A stretch of DNA of 24,165 bases, taken from the NCBI GenBank assembly GCA_964471555.1, contig CAYYGM010000061.1, forward strand, positions 1 through 24,165, given 5' to 3'. A program made the position numbers and the translations under genes. This document shows positions 7,112-20,728 of this stretch, one piece after another. The first letter of the stretch is position 1, and every line of letters starts with the position of its first letter. Origin of the DNA: JADLFV01 sp964471555. Lineage in GTDB: Bacteria > Planctomycetota > Phycisphaerae > Phycisphaerales > Phycisphaeraceae. The notes under the pieces were generated by a model, which made no database searches, was not told the DNA's origin, and was given only the letters and a program-made list of their open reading frames with translations.

Positions 7112-8533
7112 ATGACAACGACATTACTTGTCCCCCGACGGCCAAGGAAGGCGCGCGGCGTGCGGACCATCGCGATCATCAACCAGAAAGGCGGCTGCGG
7201 CAAGACCACCGTCTCGATCAACCTTGCCGCCACACTGGCGGCCCAGGGTCATCGCACCCTGTTGGTGGATATGGATCCCCAGGCCCACTGTGCCATGGGT
7301 CTGGCGGTGCCCGAAGCCCAGATCGAACGCTCCACATCTGACCTGATGCGGGCCGGCCTCGACGGCTCGATCGCGGTGGCGGACATCGTCTGGCAGATCA
7401 GCCGCAACTTCGACCTGGCCCCGTCCACCATTCAACTGGCAGGCATTGAACAGCAGCTATCTGGGGCAGCCGACCGTGATCGCCGGCTGTCCCAGGTGCT
7501 TTCGACCGTGCAGCAGCGCTATGACTTCTGCGTGGTCGATTGCCCGCCGTCCATCGGATTGCTGACCTTCAACGCACTACGGGCCGCCGACGAGGTGATC
7601 ATCCCCGTCGAGACCGGCTACTTCGCGTTGCAGGGTTCGGTGCGGCAGGAACAGACCATCGAGATGCTGGCCCGCCGGGCTGGTCACCACGTACGTTTCA
7701 GCGTGCTGGCGACGATGTACGACGTTCGCACCAAGCTGGCCCGCGAGATCCTCAGCGAGTTGAAGCGGCAGTTTGCCGGCAAGCTGCTGCCGGTGGTCAT
7801 CAACTTCAACAGCAAGCTCAAAGAGGCAGCCAGCTTCGGCCAGCCCATCACCGAATACGATGCCGCCAGCCGGGGCATGGCCGATTTCGAGCGGTTGTAC
7901 GCCTGGCTGATGGCCAACCCGCCGCTGCCGCCGAGCATGGACGAGTACGAAACAGCCGGCGTCGGTGCTGAGGCCAGTGATCCGCTGATCGCCACCAGCA
8001 GTCCGCCCCGCAATGCCGCCATGAGCCGGGCTGCCGAGTTGGTGGAACGGGCCCGGGCCCTCAGCGCCCGCACCGCAGCCATCTCCGCCCGCCTCAGTAG
8101 CGACGAAGACATGATTGCCGAGGATCTGGTTGAGCCTGGCCGCCAGCCGGTGCGTGTGGATGCTGATCTGAATCCCCTGAGCCGAGCTTCCGACGATCGG
8201 CCGATGATCAGCAGCAACGTGCAGGTGCGCGAGCGACTGACCAGTGTCTATGGCGTCCGCCCCACCACGCAGGGATTGCTGTTCGTGCAGCCGGCCGACA
8301 TGGCCCGTCGCATGGCGATTGCCGGCGACTTCAATGGCTGGAATCCCGAGCGCACGCCCATGATCGCCAACGAGCAACTGGGCGTCTGGCAGGCCTGCGT
8401 TCCCGTGCCGCCCGGCCGCTACCAGTATCGCCTGGTGGTCGATGGCCAGTGGGTGGCGGACCCCTACAATGAGAAGACCGAGTCCAACCCCTACGGCGAA
8501 GTGAACAACGTGATCGAGGTTTCCAGTTTGTAG
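7112..8533 (+). CDS. ParA/Soj-type ATPase fused to a C-terminal AMPK/CBM48-like glycan-binding domain
   Basis: 473 residues from the ATG at 7112; a longer in-frame start at 7025 would translate repeat C, so it is rejected. Residues 18-260 are a ParA ATPase: deviant Walker A QKGGCGKTT (about 25-33), LLVDMDPQAH, and VVDCPPSIG (about 141-149). ParA proteins dimerise on ATP, bind DNA and move plasmids, chromosomes or organelle-like cargo. Residues 260-385 are a Pro/Ala-rich, probably flexible linker. Residues 388-473 look like an E-set glycogen-binding module: MAIAGDFNGWNP, GVWQACVPVPPGRYQYRLVV and DGQWVADPYN. No parB gene is nearby. The stop TAG abuts repeat D. Both domains are clear; the biological role is not. 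Confidence 0.88.
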   Translation: MTTTLLVPRRPRKARGVRTIAIINQKGGCGKTTVSINLAATLAAQGHRTLLVDMDPQAHCAMGLAVPEAQIERSTSDLMRAGLDGSIAVADIVWQISRNFDLAPSTIQLAGIEQQLSGAADRDRRLSQVLSTVQQRYDFCVVDCPPSIGLLTFNALRAADEVIIPVETGYFALQGSVRQEQTIEMLARRAGHHVRFSVLATMYDVRTKLAREILSELKRQFAGKLLPVVINFNSKLKEAASFGQPITEYDAASRGMADFERLYAWLMANPPLPPSMDEYETAGVGAEASDPLIATSSPPRNAAMSRAAELVERARALSARTAAISARLSSDEDMIAEDLVEPGRQPVRVDADLNPLSRASDDRPMISSNVQVRERLTSVYGVRPTTQGLLFVQPADMARRMAIAGDFNGWNPERTPMIANEQLGVWQACVPVPPGRYQYRLVVDGQWVADPYNEKTESNPYGEVNNVIEVSSL

Positions 8534-8613
8534 TTGTTGGTTGTTGGTCCTGGGTTCCTGGAAACCGCTGACTGACATCAAAACCAACAACCAAAGACCA
8601 CCAACCAACAACC
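8531..8613. repeat. Inverted short-word repeat D (TTGTTGG word)
   Basis: The element begins in the TAG stop of the ParA fusion gene: TAGTTGTTGGTTGTTGG at 8531-8547. The right arm 8579-8613 carries the reverse words CCAACAACC, CCACC and CCAACAACC. A smaller inner hairpin (GGTTCC and GGAAACC) lies between. The element ends about 9 bases before the ATG of the next gene, so it makes up nearly the whole intergenic spacer. Same word family as repeat E. Confidence 0.85.
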
Positions 8614-8622
8614 ATTCCCGTC

Positions 8623-10248
8623 ATGGACGACGAACGCACTAAACAGGCCCTCGACGACCTGGCTGATCTCTACCTGACCGGCATCAGCCCGGATGGCCAG
8701 ACCGTGCGCAAGCCCAGCGATCCCCTGGACGCCCCGCCCCCCATCCGCCTCAAACCCAAACTCTCCACCCCCGCCCCCGGAAGTGAACCTCCGGCGGATG
8801 AAGAGAAATCCGAGCAGCAACAGCAACTCGATGCGGTGACCGGCGCCCATCGTGCCGCCAACGGCCGAACCGAAGAAGCGCCGTTCCTGCGCCTGACCGA
8901 TGACGAGGAATCCAAAGAATCCGCCACCGCCATCAAAGCTCCACCCGAACCGCAGCCCATGGTTGGCGCGCAGGTGGAAGCGGTGCTGCTGGGCAATCTT
9001 CCGGGCGTCAGCGGTCCGTGGCTGCAGCAGTACGCCCAATTGCTGGCCGATCAGAATGGGCCGGTGGCCCTGCTGCACGTGGCTGGTGAACGCATCGAGC
9101 TGGAGCTGGTTGAGCCGAAAAACGCGGTGGGCCAGACCCGGCCGGTGATCGAGATGGGCAAGAGCGGCGACCGTCGCCCCGCCATCGTGGCCATGCTGCA
9201 GGCGCTGGTGCGAGCCGGTCAGCATGCGGTGACCGTCGTGCTGGTGCACGTGGAGCCGGCCCTGGACGGCACGGAAGCCCTGCGATTGTTTGCGCTCGAC
9301 GACTGGACGCTGCTGTGCGGAGCGGATGACGCTTCGATCGTCAGCACCTATCGCATGCTCAAGCAGCGGGCGGAAACCGATGTCACGGTGTCGGATAAGC
9401 GCATCGGGCTGATGATCATGGGCAGCGAAGAAGCAGCCGCCCAGTCGGCCGCAGCCCGCATTCGCAGTGCGTCGGAAAGTTTCCTGAACACGCCGGTGCA
9501 GTTGATGGGCTGGCAGAAGCAGATGGTGCCGGTGCACGTTCGCCGCCTGGGCGCCTTCGAGGGCGTCAACCAGATCTGGCCCAAGCTGTGCGACTGGTTC
9601 GCCACACTGGAGCGCCCCCAGGTCGAGCACATCGAACCGGCCGCCACGGCGGAGGGCGATTCATCGCCCGTCCCGCATCGTGAGATACCAAAGCCCACAC
9701 CGACCACTCAGGCACGCAGTTCCCAGCCCCAGCGCCGCTCCCACGTCATGGATATCCCCGCACCGGTCGCAAGCAAACCGCGCCCGCAGCGCGAACCGGC
9801 ATCTCAACCCGCACCGGCAGTCGTTGCAGACAAATCCGAAATTCGAAATCCGAAATCCGAAATTCCCTCCTTGGCCGCCCTGATCACCACCCTCCCCGGG
9901 GCCGTGCTGCTCGAAGCTCGCAGCCCGCAACTTCCGGGGGTCGAGATCGCGCTCGATCAGCGCGGCACCATGCACCTGCTGCACCGCGAAGGCGATGACC
10001 TGCAGAACGCCATCACCGAGTTGCTGGCCGCCCGCCAGTGGGCGGTCGAGCACCGCCAGTTGCTGGCCCTGACCCAGCGACAGTTGAAGCTCGACCTCGA
10101 TGCCGCCCCCGTGTTGCACTTGTTTACCAGCCGCAGCGAGCAGGCCACCGCCCTGGTGGCTCGACTGGGCGATCAACTCAAGCTGCACCTGCTGCAGCAG
10201 ATCACCGTGGGCAACCAGTCAACCTGGTTCTGCGCCCCGCTGAACTGA
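8623..10248 (+). CDS. Unrecognised 541-residue protein with a degenerate ParA/FlhG-like domain
   Basis: I cannot name the family. Residues 1-105 are Pro/Glu/Asp-rich and probably disordered. Residues about 105-335 alternate strands and helices like a SIMIBI ATPase: VEAVLLGNLPGVSGPWLQQY where a P-loop would be, but without GKT or GKS; then LLCGADDASIVSTYRMLKQ and RIGLMIMGSEEAAAQSAA, reminiscent of FlhG/MinD. Residues 335-420 are a second Pro-rich linker holding an in-frame repeat (KSEIRNPKSEI). Residues 420-541 form another alpha/beta domain ending TVGNQSTWFCAPLN. It follows the ParA fusion by 89 bases on the same strand and probably works with it. The SIMIBI resemblance is inference by eye. 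Confidence 0.75.
   Translation: MDDERTKQALDDLADLYLTGISPDGQTVRKPSDPLDAPPPIRLKPKLSTPAPGSEPPADEEKSEQQQQLDAVTGAHRAANGRTEEAPFLRLTDDEESKESATAIKAPPEPQPMVGAQVEAVLLGNLPGVSGPWLQQYAQLLADQNGPVALLHVAGERIELELVEPKNAVGQTRPVIEMGKSGDRRPAIVAMLQALVRAGQHAVTVVLVHVEPALDGTEALRLFALDDWTLLCGADDASIVSTYRMLKQRAETDVTVSDKRIGLMIMGSEEAAAQSAAARIRSASESFLNTPVQLMGWQKQMVPVHVRRLGAFEGVNQIWPKLCDWFATLERPQVEHIEPAATAEGDSSPVPHREIPKPTPTTQARSSQPQRRSHVMDIPAPVASKPRPQREPASQPAPAVVADKSEIRNPKSEIPSLAALITTLPGAVLLEARSPQLPGVEIALDQRGTMHLLHREGDDLQNAITELLAARQWAVEHRQLLALTQRQLKLDLDAAPVLHLFTSRSEQATALVARLGDQLKLHLLQQITVGNQSTWFCAPLN
9832..9866 (+). repeat. In-frame short-word repeat I (CGAAATC word) inside a coding sequence
   Basis: Four tandem copies of a CGAAATC/CGAAATT heptad lie in the linker of the 541-residue protein and are translated as KSEIRNPKSEI. 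The base composition is far more AT-rich than the flanking gene. The same peptide is, from memory, common in planctomycete predicted proteins, which suggests a spreading element rather than protein selection. Confidence 0.75.
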
Positions 10249-10321
10249 ACCCGGGCTGCCAATCTGGCACACCGCAAAATCACACGCCCTCATAACCACC
10301 TGAAATACCGTCAATTGTGGC

Positions 10322-10327
10322 TATGAT
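10322..10327 (+). promoter_or_regulatory. Candidate -10 box for dnaJ
   Basis: TATGAT at 10322-10327 lies 41 bases before the dnaJ start in a 120-base gap after the preceding gene. There is no good -35 at 16-18 bases. The call rests on the -10 match alone. Confidence 0.28.
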
Positions 10328-10368
10328 CCTGGCATGGCTGTTGCAACCGGTCACCGGGAGATAGCGCG

Positions 10369-11288
<920 letters not shown>

Positions 11289-11289
<1 letters not shown>

Positions 11290-11370
11290 GTTGTTGGCTG
11301 ATGGTTGTTGGTTTTCGTTGCGAGCCCTTTGCGCAGAACCAACAACCAACAACTAACAACCAACAACTAC
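11289..11370. repeat. Inverted short-word repeat E (TTGTTGG word)
   Basis: The element starts in the TGA stop of dnaJ (11287-11289) with GAGTTGTTGG. The left arm runs to 11316; the right arm 11336-11369 repeats CCAACAAC. The loop holds a small GC hairpin. It is the same word as repeat D and again fills a short same-strand spacer, ending 14 bases before the clpB ATG. Confidence 0.85.
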
Positions 11371-11383
11371 CGGGAAACACACC

Positions 11384-13987
<2,604 letters not shown>

Positions 13988-14463
13988 TCCCATGGGCTGT
14001 CGCCCCGGCTGTGGAAAACCTGTCGGTTGTCGGGTTGGAATAGAAATAAATTTCAAAGTAACCGGCTGGCAATACTCCGCTCACACGGTCTATCTATTTT
14101 CCCAACGGGCATGAGGACATGCCTGAAAAACAGGCGGCACGGCGGCCGAGAGAGCAGGTTTGCCCACGTTCTGGGCGGCGTGGGCGGCTGTGACCTGCTT
14201 TGGGAGACGTGGCCCGGGTCCGCGGATTGCTCTGCATCGGAAGGTCTGGGGCGTGGTTCAAAACCCGATCTGGAAAATTTTGCTTTTGGCTGCTAGAAAG
14301 TGCAGGCGTTTTCTGGGATAGTCTTGGTGGAGAAACGATGTTCAACCATCTTGGCGGCCGTTAGTCATACGCTCACACTCGGCAGGTAACATGGCTGCCC
14401 GTAGTTTGTTTGACGCTTGATCGATTCGGAACGAAACCTATTTCTTCAAAGGAGAAACGAAAC
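13988..14463. other. 476-base intergenic region between clpB and the PEP-CTERM gene
   Basis: No convincing long gene. It holds two small adjoining hairpins at 14109-14122 (GCATG-AGGA-CATGC) and 14121-14135 (GCCTG-AAAAA-CAGGC), neither followed by a T run. Further on is an 8-codon reading frame at 14338-14364 behind GGAG, and the strong ribosome site of the next gene. The length and lower GC at the right-hand end suggest an mRNA leader or regulatory region for the exported protein. I see no promoter I would defend. Confidence 0.5.
14448..14454 (+). promoter_or_regulatory. Shine-Dalgarno site AAAGGAG for the PEP-CTERM gene
   Basis: AAAGGAG lies 9 bases before the ATG at 14464 and decides that start over an in-frame ATG at 14410, which would add a non-signal extension. 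Confidence 0.8.
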
Positions 14464-15192
14464 ATGAGAATCAGGGATCTGACAATCTGTGCGGCCATCG
14501 CGGCCGGTTTGATGGCAACGGCGACTCAGGCCGCGACGGTGATGTCCACCACGTACGGCTGGGAAGACGGCACCGGCACCATCCTCAGCAAGTATCCTGC
14601 TGATCCCGGCAGCAATCTGATCGGCGAAGCCAACGTCACCACCGGCGATGAGGTCAGCAACAGCGTCACCATTTACCAGGGCGTGACTCCCAACACCGGC
14701 AGCCGGATGCTCACGGTCAGCGAAAGTCCGCACTCCGGCACGCCGCAGGCCTACATTGCTTACATCGAAAATCTTTCCGTGAACGACGTCATCAACGCTT
14801 CGTTCTACGGCTGGGACAGCACCGGCAGCAATGGTTCGCCTTCGCTGCGCATCTGGGGTCACTGGGCCGACAACGGCGACGTGAACAGCTACCAGACTTC
14901 CGCCAGCGGCAGCAGCACCTACACCGCCGGCACCGGATGGTCGCAGGTCAGTTTCAGCTGGACCAACACCAGCGGCTATGAGGCTCTGGTCATCGAGGCC
15001 CGCCTCTACAGCTCGCCTGCCACGGCCGATCCCGCCACCACCAGCTACTTCATTGACGACCTGGCTGTGGAGGTCACCAGCAGCACCGGCAACGCTCTGA
15101 TCACCACCCCTGGCGGCACCGTGCCTGAGCCGGCCAGCCTGGCCCTGATGGGCCTGGGCGCTGTGGCGATGCTGCGTCGCCGCGGCCAGTGA
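14464..15192 (+). CDS. PEP-CTERM sorting-signal exported protein
   Basis: 242 residues. An N-terminal signal peptide (MRIRDLTICAAIAAGLMATA, cleavage near ATQA-A) leads to a Ser/Thr/Gly-rich body with likely beta-sandwich character and an SYFIDDLAVEV motif typical of jelly-roll domains. The C-terminus is the PEP-CTERM tripartite tail: VPEPASLALMGLGAVAMLRRR, that is PEP, a hydrophobic helix and an Arg cluster. Such proteins are processed by an exosortase and sent to the surface or extracellular matrix; no exosortase gene is in the window. The body gives no enzyme motif. It is followed by a terminator hairpin and then two pseudopilin genes. Confidence 0.92.
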   Translation: MRIRDLTICAAIAAGLMATATQAATVMSTTYGWEDGTGTILSKYPADPGSNLIGEANVTTGDEVSNSVTIYQGVTPNTGSRMLTVSESPHSGTPQAYIAYIENLSVNDVINASFYGWDSTGSNGSPSLRIWGHWADNGDVNSYQTSASGSSTYTAGTGWSQVSFSWTNTSGYEALVIEARLYSSPATADPATTSYFIDDLAVEVTSSTGNALITTPGGTVPEPASLALMGLGAVAMLRRRGQ

Positions 15193-15214
15193 ATGATTTT
15201 CAGTTATGATCTAC

Positions 15215-15244
15215 AGGGGGTCGGCCTTACCGGGTCGGCCCCCT
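15215..15244 (+). terminator. Intrinsic terminator after the PEP-CTERM gene
   Basis: A 12-bp stem (15215-15226 with 15233-15244, two G-U wobbles) closes a 6-base TTACCG loop. It is very GC-rich and is followed by CTTCAT, a weak T tract. Stem strength and position support termination, perhaps partial, because the downstream genes are on the same strand. Confidence 0.7.
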
Positions 15245-15312
15245 CTTCATGCGATCAGGTTGAAGTTGCTCCGAAATTGACTGTTCAACCGCTTGCCAGG
15301 GATGACGAGCCT

Positions 15313-16269
15313 ATGTTGACCAACCACCGCACGCCACGTTGCGCTTTCACTCTTATCGAGTTGCTGGTGGTCATCAGCATCATCGCCCTGTTGATCGGCC
15401 TCCTGCTGCCTGCGCTGGGTAAGAGCCGGGAGGTCGCCCGAGGATCAGTCTGTCTGGGACATCTGCGCGGCTACGGGCAGATGCTCTCAGCCTACACCGC
15501 TGAGAACGCTGACTGGCTGCCCGGACCCAACACCAGCGGCTGGGGACTGACCCTCAGCCAGCCCTATGCCGTGAATCCCGGCAGCCCCACCTGCAATTTC
15601 GACTGGGTCGCTCCCGTGCTCGGTCTGGGTAAGGGCCTGCCTGCTGATCGCCTGCTGAAGTTGAAACGACTTTTCAACGAAGAGTTTCAGTGTCCCAGCA
15701 ACGCCGACACCAAGTTCGACACCCAGTTTGGTGGTCCCTCGCTGGGTGTGCCGCCGACTGAGATCAACGCTCCCAGCTACAGCGCATCCCGCTGGTTCTT
15801 CATGCACCATCCCGCCGTGACGCCTGAAGGCGGCATCCATCAGTTCACCGGCGAAGTGGATGTTCCCAAGACCTACGCTCCGCGCATCGACCAGGTCGGT
15901 GATCTGTCCGCCAAGCTCGTGGCCTTCGATGGCACGCGCTACGTCACCGCGGCCGGCCAGGTCAACTTCGACAGCCGTGAACGGTTCAGCACCACCGGCG
16001 ACTGCTGGATGGACAACTCGCCCGCCATGACCAAGTACGTGGGCACGCCCTTCAAAACCGACAACGGCGGCAATCTCACCACCGCCAACCGCCGCTTCGC
16101 CTACCGCCATAACGACAGCATCAATGCCGTGGCCTTCGACGGCCATGGCGTGACACTCAACAACGTGGATTCGCGCAGCGTCCAGTACTACTGGCCCAAC
16201 AAGTCGGTGGTGCTCAGCCCCGCCGCCACCGTCGATCCCGACGACTATTACGGCATGATCATTCGCTGA
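15313..16269 (+). CDS. Type II secretion/type IV pilin-like protein (prepilin N-terminal domain), copy 1
   Basis: 318 residues. The prepilin methylation/cleavage motif CAFTLIELLVVISIIALLIG comes right after a short leader, with the +5 Glu present, and continues LLLPALGKSREVARGS. The hydrophobic helix anchors the protein and drives assembly into a pseudopilus. The rest resembles the large planctomycete pseudopilin-like proteins (DUF1559-type), ending in RHNDSINAVAFDGHG. The frame is open to 15193, but that would include the terminator. The ATG at 15313 gives a leader like that of copy 2 (DEPML against HEPML), so I prefer it. The next gene is a diverged paralogue 60 bases downstream. Confidence 0.85.
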   Translation: MLTNHRTPRCAFTLIELLVVISIIALLIGLLLPALGKSREVARGSVCLGHLRGYGQMLSAYTAENADWLPGPNTSGWGLTLSQPYAVNPGSPTCNFDWVAPVLGLGKGLPADRLLKLKRLFNEEFQCPSNADTKFDTQFGGPSLGVPPTEINAPSYSASRWFFMHHPAVTPEGGIHQFTGEVDVPKTYAPRIDQVGDLSAKLVAFDGTRYVTAAGQVNFDSRERFSTTGDCWMDNSPAMTKYVGTPFKTDNGGNLTTANRRFAYRHNDSINAVAFDGHGVTLNNVDSRSVQYYWPNKSVVLSPAATVDPDDYYGMIIR

Positions 16270-16329
16270 ACAGCCCTACGGGACGACGGCCTCTTGCTGC
16301 ATCCGCCACGCACTATGGATCATGAGCCC

Positions 16330-17367
16330 ATGCTCCGCAGCCACCGCCCCAAGAGCCTTGCTTTCACCCTCATCGAGTTGTTGGTCGTCATCAGCATCAT
16401 CGCCCTGCTGATCGGCATTCTGCTGCCCGCTTTGGGCAAGGCCCGCGAATCCGGCCGCAGCGCTGTCTGTATGTCCAACCTCCGCAACGCCGGCCAGGGC
16501 CTGCACACCTACAGCGTCGAAGGCGACGGCTACTACCCCGGCATGAACACCTCCGGCTACCTGATGACCACTGCCGGCGGCCTCAACAACGCACAGATGG
16601 TGGCCCAGGCAGCGCGGGGGGCGTCCTACCCGCTGCAGGCTGACGACTGGATCTCGCCCGCTCTGGGTGTCTCGCTGGGTCTGCCTTCCGTGCCGGCCGA
16701 GAGAATGCTCAGGATCTTCCAGGATGAGTTCTGCTGCCCGACCAACAACGTCGAGTACGCCGGCCTTTACTCCGGCGGCGACATCTACGGCCTGGCAAAC
16801 CGCAAGCTCCGTGTCAGTAGCTACTCCATGAGCACCGTCTGGCAAATGCGCAAGACCGGCCGGCAGGGCGATGATGCCGCCGACGGCGACAGCGGCGCCT
16901 ACATGTCCGAGATCGCCGGCAACTACGACACCGGCTTCCGCATGGAAGGCATCCTCAACCCCTCCAACAAGGTCGTGGTCTCCGAGGGCTGCCGATACAT
17001 GGAGCAGCCTAACACCGTCGATGGCCACGTGACCTACAACGGTGACTCATTCTCGCTGGCCGGGACCAACTTCAGCACGAACGGCTGGATCTACACCACC
17101 GGCGGCGGCGGACCCTATCGCTGGGGCAGCGGCAGCCAGTCGACCAGCAGCGTCGGCGTCCGCAACGTGGCCCCCGGCAGCCGCAGCAATGCCTTCCGTC
17201 ACCAGAACCTGACCATCAACATGCTCAAGTTCGACGGCAGTGCCTTCTCCGCGGGCGTGGAGGAAGCGGTCAAGATCTACCATCACGTGCCCAAGGGGGT
17301 GACCCTCACTTCGACGACAAACACCGCCGATCCCGACGACTTCAACGGCATGGTCGTGGGCCAGTGA
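16330..17367 (+). CDS. Type II secretion/type IV pilin-like protein (prepilin N-terminal domain), copy 2
   Basis: 345 residues. LAFTLIELLVVISIIALLIG then ILLPALGKARESGRSAVCMSNLRNAGQG is the planctomycete pseudopilin start. The globular part has paired Cys in EFCCPTNNVE (copy 1 has EFQCPSN) and a FRHQNLTINMLKFDGS segment corresponding to RHNDSINAVAFDGHG in copy 1; both end in DPDD, a few residues and the stop. These are tandem duplicates that have diverged strongly outside the N-terminal helix. An in-frame ATG at 16315 or 16294 is possible; 16330 matches the leader of copy 1. Product probably sits in the envelope or a pseudopilus; the partner machinery is not in the window. Confidence 0.85.
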   Translation: MLRSHRPKSLAFTLIELLVVISIIALLIGILLPALGKARESGRSAVCMSNLRNAGQGLHTYSVEGDGYYPGMNTSGYLMTTAGGLNNAQMVAQAARGASYPLQADDWISPALGVSLGLPSVPAERMLRIFQDEFCCPTNNVEYAGLYSGGDIYGLANRKLRVSSYSMSTVWQMRKTGRQGDDAADGDSGAYMSEIAGNYDTGFRMEGILNPSNKVVVSEGCRYMEQPNTVDGHVTYNGDSFSLAGTNFSTNGWIYTTGGGGPYRWGSGSQSTSSVGVRNVAPGSRSNAFRHQNLTINMLKFDGSAFSAGVEEAVKIYHHVPKGVTLTSTTNTADPDDFNGMVVGQ

Positions 17368-17395
17368 CGCCATTCCCCCACCCCGCCACGACCCG

Positions 17396-17424
17396 TTGCA
17401 ACCGTTCCCCCGCCCGGGTATGCT
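17396..17424 (+). promoter_or_regulatory. Sigma70-like promoter for rpsU
   Basis: TTGCAA at 17396-17401 and TATGCT at 17419-17424 with a 17-base spacer, 43 bases before the rpsU ATG. A Shine-Dalgarno AGGAG follows at 17455-17459. Confidence 0.6.
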
Positions 17425-17466
17425 GTTGGGCTCGATTTTCAGCGTCTATGAATCAGGAGTGACCGT

Positions 17467-17679
17467 ATGGCCATCCGCATCAAGGCCCGCAGTGGTGAGT
17501 CAGCCGAACAAATGCTTCGCCGCTTCAAGAAGCTGTGCGAAAAGGAAGGTCTGACCAAAGAGGTCAAGAAACGGGCCTATTACGAAAAGCCCTCCGAGCG
17601 CAAGCAGCGCGCCCTGCGTAAGAGCGTCAAGCGCCGCCAGGCCGGTGGAGCGCCGCGGATGGCCAAACCGTCGCGCTGA
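17467..17679 (+). CDS. rpsU: 30S ribosomal protein S21
   Basis: 70 residues, strongly basic, with the S21 pattern: an N-terminal strand, then ESAEQMLRRFKKLCEKEGL, then KKRAYYEKPSERKQRALRKSVKRR. S21 sits at the small-subunit platform next to the anti-Shine-Dalgarno end of 16S rRNA and helps initiation on mRNAs. It has its own promoter, an AGGAG 7 bases before the ATG and a strong terminator, so it is a single-gene unit. Confidence 0.96.
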   Translation: MAIRIKARSGESAEQMLRRFKKLCEKEGLTKEVKKRAYYEKPSERKQRALRKSVKRRQAGGAPRMAKPSR

Positions 17680-17706
17680 GTAAATAATCATGAAATATGT
17701 GCATTC

Positions 17707-17738
17707 AACCGACGAATCTACGGATTCGCCGGTTTTTT
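17707..17738 (+). terminator. Intrinsic terminator after rpsU
   Basis: A 12-base stem with one mismatch (17707-17718 with 17723-17734) closes a TACG tetraloop and runs straight into TTTTTT at 17733-17738. A textbook Rho-independent terminator 28 bases after the stop. Confidence 0.9.
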
Positions 17739-17761
17739 ATTGCACCCTTGCCGCCCCCTGT

Positions 17762-17790
17762 TTGCATACCACGACCCGGACCGCTATCTT
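17762..17790 (+). promoter_or_regulatory. Candidate promoter for the membrane pyrophosphatase
   Basis: TTGCAT at 17762-17767 and TATCTT at 17785-17790 with a 17-base spacer, giving a leader of roughly 110 bases before the ATG at 17906. It lies just after the rpsU terminator, where a promoter is needed. Confidence 0.5.
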
Positions 17791-17905
17791 CGCCGATCCG
17801 CTATGTATTTCGGTCCAACTGTGTCGATAAGACTCTGTCCAGTCCGCGCAGTTGAGGCAACGTCCACGAGGAAATTGCAACCGTTACCCTTGGAGGCATT
17901 CTAAT

Positions 17906-20602
<2,697 letters not shown>

Positions 20603-20615
20603 GCAGCTCGGTCGA

Positions 20616-20636
20616 TCCCGTCAAGCATAGACGGGA
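20616..20636 (+). terminator. Small hairpin after hppA
   Basis: A perfect 7-bp stem (TCCCGTC and GACGGGA) with a 7-base loop starts 14 bases after the stop. It is not followed by T residues, so alone it is a weak terminator; it may help protect the mRNA 3' end. Confidence 0.4.
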
Positions 20637-20657
20637 GCGCGGAAAAACCTCACAATG

Positions 20658-20701
20658 ACGCGGAAGTGTCTCGCAACCCGAGGCACTTCCGCGTTGTATT
20701 T
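20658..20701 (+). terminator. Intrinsic terminator after hppA
   Basis: A 16-bp stem with one G-U wobble (20658-20673 with 20679-20694) closes a CAACC loop and is followed by TGTATTT. On the opposite strand the stem is followed by a short T run about a dozen bases later. It separates hppA from the next gene. Confidence 0.8.
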
Positions 20702-20728
20702 CCCAAAAGTGTCGACGAGGTGTAGAAC

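Noticed and set aside
10257..10269. Terminator hairpin TGCCA-ATC-TGGCA after the 541-residue gene
   Set aside because: Only a 5-bp stem with a 3-base loop and no T run; too weak to call.
14027..14296. 89-codon frame downstream of clpB
   Set aside because: No ribosome site; composition and translation look like chance, and it spans two small hairpins.
14286..14322. Promoter upstream of the PEP-CTERM gene (TTGGCT and GATAGT)
   Set aside because: The spacing is about 25 bases, too long for a sigma70 promoter, and no better pair was seen.
15193..15312. Pseudopilin copy 1 starting at 15193
   Set aside because: That extension contains a strong terminator hairpin and no prepilin leader; the ATG at 15313 matches the leader of copy 2.
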